Positions 44,732-64,000 of a stretch of DNA of 64,000 nt are shown piece by piece; positions within the stretch are counted from its first letter, which is position 1; each line of letters opens with the position of its first letter. Below the pieces are notes generated by a model. It saw only the letters and a program-made list of their open reading frames with translations. It searched no databases and was not told where the DNA came from. The translations under genes were made by a program, and so were the position numbers. The stretch is taken from contig NC_049983.1 in the NCBI RefSeq assembly GCF_000003815.2, positions 25,601,003-25,665,002 of the forward strand, given 5' to 3'. This DNA is from Branchiostoma floridae. Lineage: Eukaryota > Chordata > Leptocardii > Amphioxiformes > Branchiostomatidae.

Positions 44732-47128
44732 ATGTCAGAACGCAGCCAACCGCGCAGCACTTGCTGTTGTCTTCTCGCAATGAACGAAGATGACGAACAG
44801 AGAATTACTAAATACATCCAGTTTCCATTGAACATAATAACTAGAAACCTTACTTCTGTCAGATGTCAGCTTCCTACTTAATAATCAGAAGGTGCGCCAA
44901 AAAGCCGTTACACAAGCAACTGGATATGGCTTTGGAACGTGAAGACCAAAGGTGCTACCTAAAACGTCTGACCGTTTCCAAAATCATATCCAGTTGATGA
45001 GTAATTCCTATTTGATTAATAGTATTACCTGGATATCTAACCTTCACCAATGCAACAGAAAGTACATTTAAAGAATTGTATTTCACCTTTATTCTTTTCT
45101 GCTGTATTCGTGTATCCTGCTGTATTCATTTATAAGAGATACATTAAAAGTCAATAGAGTCACTTTTAAATATAAGCTGAAACAAGGAAACTCGATCTGT
45201 GTGGCTTCAATCTCTGATCAGAAAATGTTACATATTGCACTTAAAATCAAAAATATCACTAACCAGAAGTCCTCGCAACATTTTGGAAGATCGGTAAGAT
45301 TAACACAGGAATACGTGTGCAGAAACAAACGCCTAATCTATTAAAGAGAAACAAGCCAGAGATCAAACAAGCAACGTGTCTGACATAGGGCTGCTCTTCC
45401 ATGCACCCTTACTGCAGTTACAGCCCAACCGCATTTGATTTGGCCTCCTACCCACACGTTTAGCAGTGCTGACTTGTAATTATATAATGTTTGGGAGATA
45501 AAGCGCTGTTTAGCGAATTTCACCATATGGCTAAGGTTTCCCATTTACCAATATTGGCTAAGGTTTCCCTGGGCAGAGAAAGCTCTGCTCTTGTGGAAAA
45601 TCAATCATTAGAGAACCTTAGTCCATGATGAAATTCGCAAATCAGCGCTCCATCTCCTCAAAAATAAAAGCCAGTGCTGCAAGAAGTCTGCCTTGTATAA
45701 GTAGCCTCCATCAGGTCTTCCTTCTGGGCTATGGATAATAGAAGAGGAATAACTGGCCAGGCAAGAAGAGGAATAACTGGCCAGGCAAATGATACTCCCT
45801 ATTGCCAGTGTAGTTAGTCTGGTAGAAGTGAATACCAGATGTGCCCATGTTGCTAATGCCTCTGCTACGTTTGGCGTACAATTTTGTCTTCTTGTATAAT
45901 TTTCAACTAGGCTTGACAGAATTGATGACAACATCATCAACGATGAGTATAATTTGTAAACTTCTGTAAACGTTTGTATAATTAGACTTCACACCAAATG
46001 CTTAAAGAAAACATCAATCTACTGCATTGTAACATTTTTAAGAAACCTTATAGATTTATCCGGAAAAATAGACTTGCGAGGTGTCCTGGATATTCAGTAT
46101 GTGCCTCGAAGCACATTTCGGAAAGAAGCGGGTTTGAGATACAACAATGCTCCTTCTTGCGACGCTTATGTAGATCTACCCTGATCACAAAGTCATTAAT
46201 TGATGATGATAATCAAAAGCACGCATTGACACGGCTTCTAGCAAAGATATACCACCGGCATTTCCTTAGAAATGGAATAAAGATGCTACATCATATGTTC
46301 AACAAAAAAATTTTTTTTTCGGAATCTAGGTTAAAATGAAACATGATTTCTCTACCATTATTTGAGCCTACGTAGGAAATATGAAAATGGACTTGGTCTT
46401 CAAAATTAACAGTTTTGTCAAATCTCGATAGCAAGCTACGCGTACGACCTCAACTATGACCCACATAATCTAAACAAAGACTTGTATTTTAATCGCGACT
46501 CATTTCCGCCGCTGTGGCCGCCGGTAACCAAGAGGGAGGGGTGGGGTGTCAATGACTTCTTTCAATAGGCGCAAGTTCAAAAGCTAAGATACCCGTAGGT
46601 AGACTTTGTACCTTAACCTCACGGCTGAACTGACACGGAAAAAAGGGTGGACTGAAACTGCTACAACTGTGTCTTCTTTTGACGATTTTAATCCAGAGTA
46701 ACAACAGAGGCCCTGCCCCAGGCACTAATAAGAAGGTAAGGAGCATTTTTACAGCTTAGAACAGCGGAGGCGATGATCGATCAAACTCAAGTTTCCCAGC
46801 TTTTGTGCCGACTGATGATCAACACGCGGCCACCTTGGGAGACTTCTACCATTCTGGAAATACATTCTGTGGTCATACCGTCATACCTTGCTACAATAAA
46901 TTGAATACATCTCACCTCCTTGTCTGGCTTTACATGGCGATACAGTAATATATATGTATAATATAAATTTGTACATATATATAGGCAGAAAATATACATT
47001 CAAGTTAACTGTGTTATAAAAAAATGACTTAAAAGTTTATCGATATGTAGCATAAAACACGCATGAGTTCCAGGGAAAAATGTTGAAACTTGAATAAAAC
47101 CTATGATTTCTTTGATGCACAATAGACA
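44732..47128. other. Spacer between methyltransferase copies
   Basis: No gene seen. A worn copy of the MITE found at 49761 lies near 44893-45000 (ccaaaaagccgttacacaag). 45760-46000 aligns with 49580-49950 (ttttcaactaggcttgacag), showing that the duplication extends beyond the gene. A 33-bp tandem repeat is at about 45740-45790. Confidence 0.55.
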
Positions 47129-48470
47129 ATGGACACAAGGAAACCTCAGCAATATTCTCAGAACCGCTCCTTCCAGCACAGTGAAGGTGTAGAGGCTCTA
47201 CAGAAGTACGTGACGTGGGAGGGGGGCGATAGACGCCGGGTGTGGCACGGGGGAACTCTGCAGTTACATCTCCCAACAGCCAGGCGTCGCTTCTGTCGTG
47301 GGCTTCGATCTGTCACCTGATTTCATCAGGTACTAGTACTTTGTGACTGGAGGGTAACCTCCGTCGACAAAGCATAGTGAACGTTTTTTTTCGGTGAGCG
47401 TTCGCACCCATATCTCTATGTTCCGTTTGCCGCATTCGTATGTGGTTTGGCACGTCGCCTGTACACCGGAGTGAAATGATGCACGTACCTTTCTTTTGGT
47501 CATAGCTGTTGTTATAATCGATGTAATCATTTCAGAAATCCCCCCTATATTTTCGGTATTGTGGAAAAGGCAAGGTTGTTTCGCAATTCGGCGTTTGGTA
47601 ACCAGCTTATCTCCAAGCAGATACGGTGAGTTATGTGAACAGATGTCGTATTATGTGTGATATCGATGTAACGACAACAGCTGATGTCGTTTACCAACTG
47701 TTTTGGGCATCCCTTACAAATTTAGCATGGTGTTTTGTATGTTATAAAACATATAAATGAATACCCCTCTAATGGATTAATAGCTTTTTTCAATAACGAT
47801 GTTATCTAGATTTAAACTGCATATCAGATCCCTATCAATGTTGACTTCCCTGCAGCTATGCTCGGACGAACAACTCCTCCCCAAACGTGCGGTACCACGT
47901 GGCCGATGCCGCGGATCCATCAACGATCAAGCCGGAGTGGCGGGGCGCCTTCAGCAAGGTGGTGTCTACCTTCGTTCTGCACTGGGTCAAAGACAAGCCG
48001 ACGGCGCTTAACATGCTCAACTCTTGTCTGAAACCCGGTGGCGAGATCGTGTTTTTGTGCGTTAGTGATAAAAGCAAGTTCCATGAGGTAGATATAGCAT
48101 AATTCTCTTCAGAATCTCTAGTCTTCGTATACGCAAGATATTCGTTACATTGGAAACGAACGTGAGGGAAAACACTACAAGTGCACCGCAGCAGCCTGCT
48201 AGAGGCCTGTGGTTTTGAGGTTATCGCCTGTGACATCAAGAAGTATCCGCACTGCTACATCTCCAGAGACCAGGTGAGGGGAGTCATCCGTCCCACTCTG
48301 CCACACCTGAGCTACCTTCCCGAAGACAAGCAGGAGGAGTTCGTGGATGAGCTGATAAAGATGGCCGAGAAGCGTCACTGGATCACGGGAGAAGAAGCCC
48401 CTACAGTGCATGAGGTACTAGGTGTACATGGCTATTCGCGCTCGAAAGATATGAGTTTCAAGACGCAGCC
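47129..48470 (+). pseudogene. Broken duplicate of the JHAMT-like methyltransferase
   Basis: The first exon matches 43384-43592 but lacks 8 bp in motif I (about 47230), which shifts the frame at the SAM-binding site. Element A is inserted in the intron (47337-47727). The second exon (47856 onward) is intact to HEV near 48090, then ~110 bp including the PLELSSLPKW segment is replaced by unrelated sequence. Similarity resumes at 48182 (caccgcagcagcct). A small insertion near 48415 shifts the last residues. Several independent lesions make a functional enzyme unlikely. Confidence 0.85.
47337..47727. mobile_element. Element A, uninterrupted copy
   Basis: Begins tactttgtgactggagggta just inside the intron of the methyltransferase pseudogene and shares the left and right parts of 30494-32048. 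It shows the arrangement before element B inserted. Confidence 0.7.
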
Positions 48471-48789
48471 GACCGCTGTTAGTTTTTAGCAATGAACGAT
48501 GATTCTGAAAATGAAATCGACACCCCTCTGTGAAGTGGGGCAGTCCGAAAACATTTCCACTAAAAGTGCATTTGCATAAAGTATTACCCTACTCTATACG
48601 TAAATTAAACAAAATCTCCCATGCAAAAATGAACTCTTCCAGAGCAGCCCATACAAAATACTAATTTAGACCTGTCCAAAAACACTTCTATTGAAAACAT
48701 GGTCTAAAATTGAATTTGATAACATGTTGCCGAATTAAAGATTTGGCAGGAGAAAAAGGCGACGAAACATCAGGAAAAGTAACATATTT

Positions 48790-48965
48790 TTAATCTCCAA
48801 GCCGATCTTGCTTTGGCAAATGGGAAGGGGTTTCGTCGGCAGAGGAGTTATTGGCCAAAGCGGAAATCTGCGGCAGGACGCAACTGGTCAAAGGCTTTGG
48901 CCAATAACTCCTCTGCCGGCGAAACTCCTTCCCATTTGCCAAAGCAAGATCTGCTTGGAGATTAA
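48790..48965. mobile_element. MITE with 7-bp target duplication
   Basis: Ends ttaatctccaagc and, reversed, ttaatctccaagc; arms of about 70 bp (cttgctttggcaaatgggaa and its complement). It is flanked by catattt at 48783-48789 and 48966-48972. Total 176 bp. Confidence 0.85.
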
Positions 48966-49183
48966 CATATTTCCATTCATACTTGTGAATATAAAATATA
49001 AAAACAGCCAGTTTGCAATGAAAATAACGGGACCGTACTGGTGTAAGACTACAGTTTACCTACTGAATTAATAGAAGCTAATAGCAGCAAATGGGATCTA
49101 CTTGGAGATTAAATAATCCCCCTTTGGATATGCAAACGCGAGGGCAATGGTGACCAAGCTTCCCTGGCAAATCATTCTTCCTA

Positions 49184-49579
49184 TACACCTTTCTCACGCG
49201 GCGGCCATGATAGATTGAAGACGAGGTCAATGAGGCAAACAGACAAAACTTATTTCTTAAATCAGCTCCCATTTAGTTTTTCCCCAGACCACACAAATTT
49301 TCACAATATAAGAACAAATAATAAACATTATAACTAACGTTATGCGGCGAAATATGTAGCAATTTTGACTCGCATACGGATCCCATAGTCTCTTAATAGA
49401 TGCAAAATAAAAACATAATAATGCAAATATTTGACGGGTATGCAACCATTCTCTTATTGGTCAATTTCCTAATTTCCATGCTATCATTGGTTGAACTGCT
49501 AATTATGACGTACAGTCTTTTGTTTGCCTCATTGAACTCGTTTTAGATCTATCATGGCCGCCGCGTGAGAAAGGTGTAT
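49184..49579. mobile_element. TIR element, ~396 bp
   Basis: Left end tatacacctttctcacgcgg and cggccatgatagat; right end atctatcatggccg and ccgcgtgagaaaggtgtata. The inner arms continue to about 67 bp (gaggcaaaca). The interior is AT-rich and non-coding. Confidence 0.8.
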
Positions 49580-49760
49580 AACCAGCGTAGTTAGTTTGGT
49601 AGATATCTGATGGATATCACATGTGCCAGTTTCGCTAGCTCCACGGTCGCATCTGGCGTACAAGTTTGTCTTCTTGTTCAATTTTCAACTAGGCTTGACA
49701 GAATGGACAACCTCTATGATGAGTATGTCGATGTAGGTTAGACATCCAGGTAATAAGATA

Positions 49761-49876
49761 CACCAAAAAGCAGTTACTCGAGCAACTGAATAGGATTTTG
49801 GAAACGGTCAGGCGTTTCAGATAGCATTCAGTGTATTTCGTCAATATCACTGCTTGAGTAACTGCTTTTTGGTGCA
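49761..49876. mobile_element. Short palindromic MITE, ~116 bp
   Basis: Left acaccaaaaagcagttactc pairs with right gagtaactgctttttggtgc. The flanking word aagat occurs on both sides. Worn relatives lie near 44893 and 61895. Confidence 0.7.
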
Positions 49877-49879
49877 AGA

Positions 49880-51555
49880 TGAGTACAATAAAAATTATTA
49901 GTATAATTCTGTAAACGTCTGTATAATTATGTAAACTTCACATCAAATGCTTCAGTAAACACTACTTTACTGCAATGAATCGTTTTTAATCAATCTCATA
50001 GATACCTATCCACAGAACTTCCACTCTTTTGTGGGTGTAACATTTCAACTGTCAATACTTAAAACATGTTTGTCAGCTACGAGTCAGTATAACCTGTGAT
50101 ATACTCCCTAATACAGTACCATATACTATTTGCATTGTTAGTGCAGGCAAACATACTGGTAACATCTTTGTCCACTAATTAACGAGTGTTACAGCACATG
50201 GCTTATCTTTCTTGCCATAAGTATTTGTTGTAAAAGTGTCATAGTGATATTATTCAAGGTGGTTCAAAAATGCTCTCTTCTGCCTTGGCAGAATCTGACC
50301 ACTTCCAACAGAAATTCATAACTTTAGAATCATTTCGGCAAGACACATTTTCAAAGTCTAGCTGATGATTACTTCAAGCTACATCTTAGCAAATCAAATG
50401 GAAAAAAATCTAGACAAAAAAAAAAGACTGACAAGTTTTTACTTAGTATTTCAGCATTACAGGGGATTAAGAAATAATAAAATTTCACAAAGCCTGAATT
50501 TTCAGGACATATGGCTTACTCTTAACACAAGCTCTTCTTCTTCTTTTCCTCCATTACTGATAAAATCGTTAAATTGGTGCAGCAAAAGATATTTCCCAAC
50601 ATGAACACATTTGAACATTAAACATGTATATGTTTATATGCCAGAAATATTCTGACAAAATCTATCTTTACATTAGCAAACAAAATTCTGAGAAGATACA
50701 CCATAATTACACAACAGGTTTTCCAACAATTTTCATAATTCCATCACAAATACTGCTCAAATCTTTTTAACAAATCATTTACCCTGCTATCTTCCTATTC
50801 TTATGTAAATTATAATACTATTTTTCCACTAAAATCTACTTTCCCCAGAAATATCTACTTTGAAATTCAACTATTCTGACAAGGCCATTTCTTGTGCCAA
50901 TATTTCTTTTGATGAACATTTTTTTCTTTCTAAAAAAACCTTTGATTGTCAATCTTTAGACAGCCACAGCAGGTTAAAGAACTTGTGACAACGAAAGTAT
51001 GAGCACATGCCACGTGTACTAGCCAAAACCTTCCCACCAAAACTTCTACAATACCAACATCAGGTGGCACCTTACACGACTTTCCCTTACGGAAGAGTGA
51101 CACCCACTGAGAGTCTTTGGCTGGTCTGTCTAAATGTGTGCCAAAAATCACACTACGGATTTGGTGCGCCAATGTGCCAACATCTGCACATTGACACCCA
51201 ACAAGAACCGTTAAATCTTTATCATTATTATTAGGTGGCACACAATCAGGTTAAAATCAAGAAACATCAAACCAGTGAATGAGCTGATCAATATACTTAA
51301 TTTACAACTTGTTTGATACAACTAAAGGATGACATAGAACAATATCCTAGACCGTTGTTTCAGCTATATTTCTAGTAAAGTCAAATCTGTATAACTCACA
51401 AGTCTCTGCATAAGACCTCTGCCCCATTGTGATCATTTTTGCTGGTCCCTTAGAAAATTTCCCCCATTGACACAAGCACTATGAATCCTGTCTATAGTGC
51501 ACCAATCTGCATATATCTTATTTGTCCCTTGAGTAGGCAGTTATGACTGTATTGT
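49880..51555. other. Intergenic between the methyltransferase pseudogene and ABCD gene
   Basis: AT-rich sequence with no gene recognised. The part nearest 52155 is expected to hold the 3'-untranslated region of the minus-strand ABCD gene. Confidence 0.5.
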
Positions 51556-51559
51556 TACA

Positions 51560-52060
51560 CTTGAGTGTTGTTTCTTTAAAGTTTACAGCTAGTCCTTCAA
51601 AAGTCCTCCATTAGATTTTGCATGACTCGTCTGAGCCATTGTTGCATGGTGACATGCCATACATGCATGACATTGGTCCTCTGAGTGGACAATTTTGACT
51701 GTACCTTAAAGTTTATCCTTAGAGTGTTTCTGAAAGATTCACAGCTAGTCTGTAAGAACAGAGTCCTACCCCAAGATTTTGCAGACTTTGTTGAGCCATT
51801 GCTGCATGGTGGGCATGCTGGATGTTATTGGTCCTCTAAGTGGACAGTTTTGACTGTACCTTTATCCTTAGAGTGCTGTTTCTAAAAGATTCACAGCTAG
51901 TCCTCCAGAACTGAGTTCTCCCCCAAAATTCCGCACAGCAAGTCTCAGCTGTTGTTGTAAGGTGGGCAGATTTTATTGGTCTTTTGAGTGGGCAGTTTTG
52001 ACCATACCTTTATCCTTAATAGTGTTGTTTCTTTAAAATTTACGACTTGTCCTTTTAGAG
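51560..52060 (-). repeat. Tandem copies of the ABCD stop-codon region
   Basis: Three diverged copies of the end of the last exon and the start of the 3'-untranslated region occur at about 51577, 51739 and 51888 (ttacagctagtcctt or ttcacagctagtc, followed by cccccaagatttt-like and gttgttgcatggtgggca-like words). The real end is at 52155. Confidence 0.82.
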
Positions 52061-52154
52061 AAGTACTCAATGGACAGGTTGGAAAGACTACAGCCAGAAG
52101 TTTACTCGTACATTGCTGGTACCCTTATGAGTGTTGTTTCTTAAAGATTTACAG

Positions 52155-63594
<11,440 letters not shown>

Positions 63595-63780
63595 CTGTAA
63601 ATAATATGGTACGTTAGATATGGTAGAAGACAAAATAATATTCACCAGGTGTATTTTGCCAGCCAGTAGGTACCCAAATTATGAGTAATGAGGCTGATTA
63701 ACGTGGTCGAGGCACCTCCTCGAGCACGGGACCCCCATTTTACATCCCTCCCGGAAGACGATTTCGTGGAAAGCTTCGTG

Positions 63781-63900
63781 AGGCTACAGCAATCCGGTCA
63801 GTCCTTGGTTGGTCCCCCATCCAAGTACTGTCCGGACCGCGCGTTGCTTAGCTTCCGAGATCGAGGGATCGGGTGTACCAACGCGCCACACGGCTGTAGC
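63781..63900 (-). pseudogene. 5S rRNA-like sequence, 120 nt (pseudogene or SINE head)
   Basis: On the minus strand the 120 bases begin gctacagccgtgtggcgcgt and end with ttgctgtagcct. The internal promoter is well kept: gatctcggaagctaagca (A box and intermediate element) and agtacttggatgggggacc (C box). The ends pair as helix I (gctacagc with gctgtagc). Helix II is GGCGCGTTG with CAACGCGC; these differ from the usual 5S bases but still pair. The following ~110 bp on the same strand are not 5S, so a 5S-derived SINE is more likely than a functional gene. Confidence 0.75.
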
Positions 63901-64000
63901 TTTGTGTTTCAAACTGCCCCTTCTATGATCAAGAGAGAAAAGAGCTCTTTAAACTTAAAGAAGCCACCAAATTCTATCCTATTATCTCCACGTTTGCAGA

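Overview
The window looks like part of a cephalochordate (amphioxus, Branchiostoma-type) nuclear genome. The evidence is intron-rich animal genes with standard GT-AG splice sites, an LRR-Ig transmembrane receptor pair, a CARD/DEATH adaptor gene, a dense population of short palindromic transposons, and above all minisatellites whose repeat units straddle exon-intron junctions. From memory, such 'mirage' minisatellites have been reported at amphioxus Adh. Species assignment is inference; no search was run. Three 100-N assembly gaps are present (78-177, 33614-33713, 41559-41658).

Layout. 1-1350: a 152-bp satellite, then a ~100-bp tandem repeat to ~1690. 1690-4192: a 5'-truncated, frame-disrupted LRR-Ig-TM receptor copy. 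4275-9310: 3' flank, a MITE, a ~676-bp tandem repeat with CRE-like sites, and a Harbinger-like MITE. 10074-13576: a second copy of the receptor whose middle is replaced by unrelated DNA. The two copies and their 3' flanks form a segmental duplication, and the copy without an insertion serves as the empty site for two transposons. 16100-21300: gene-poor DNA with MITEs. 21609-27081 (+): eight exons of a CARD-DEATH protein with a C-terminal TRADD-N-like domain. 28544-29704 (-): a glycine-rich helical membrane-type protein. 30494-32048: nested transposons. 33318-37987 (+): a five-exon gene with an HSF-like winged-helix N-terminus and a long acidic tail. 39285-39500: a tRNA-derived SINE. 42619-43271: a 19-bp minisatellite. 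43384-44731 (+): a JHAMT-like methyltransferase, with a broken duplicate at 47129-48470. 52155-63594 (-): twelve exons of an ABCD1/ABCD2-type peroxisomal ABC transporter, 5' end outside the window. 63781-63900 (-): a 120-nt 5S rRNA-like sequence.

The genes do not form an operon-like unit. Two themes recur. One is immune or death signalling: the LRR-Ig receptors, the CARD-DEATH-TRADD-N adaptor and possibly the neighbouring hydrophobic-hairpin protein. The other is tandem duplication of exon edges in three separate genes. Exon chains were built by hand from splice sites and checked for codon phase at every junction.
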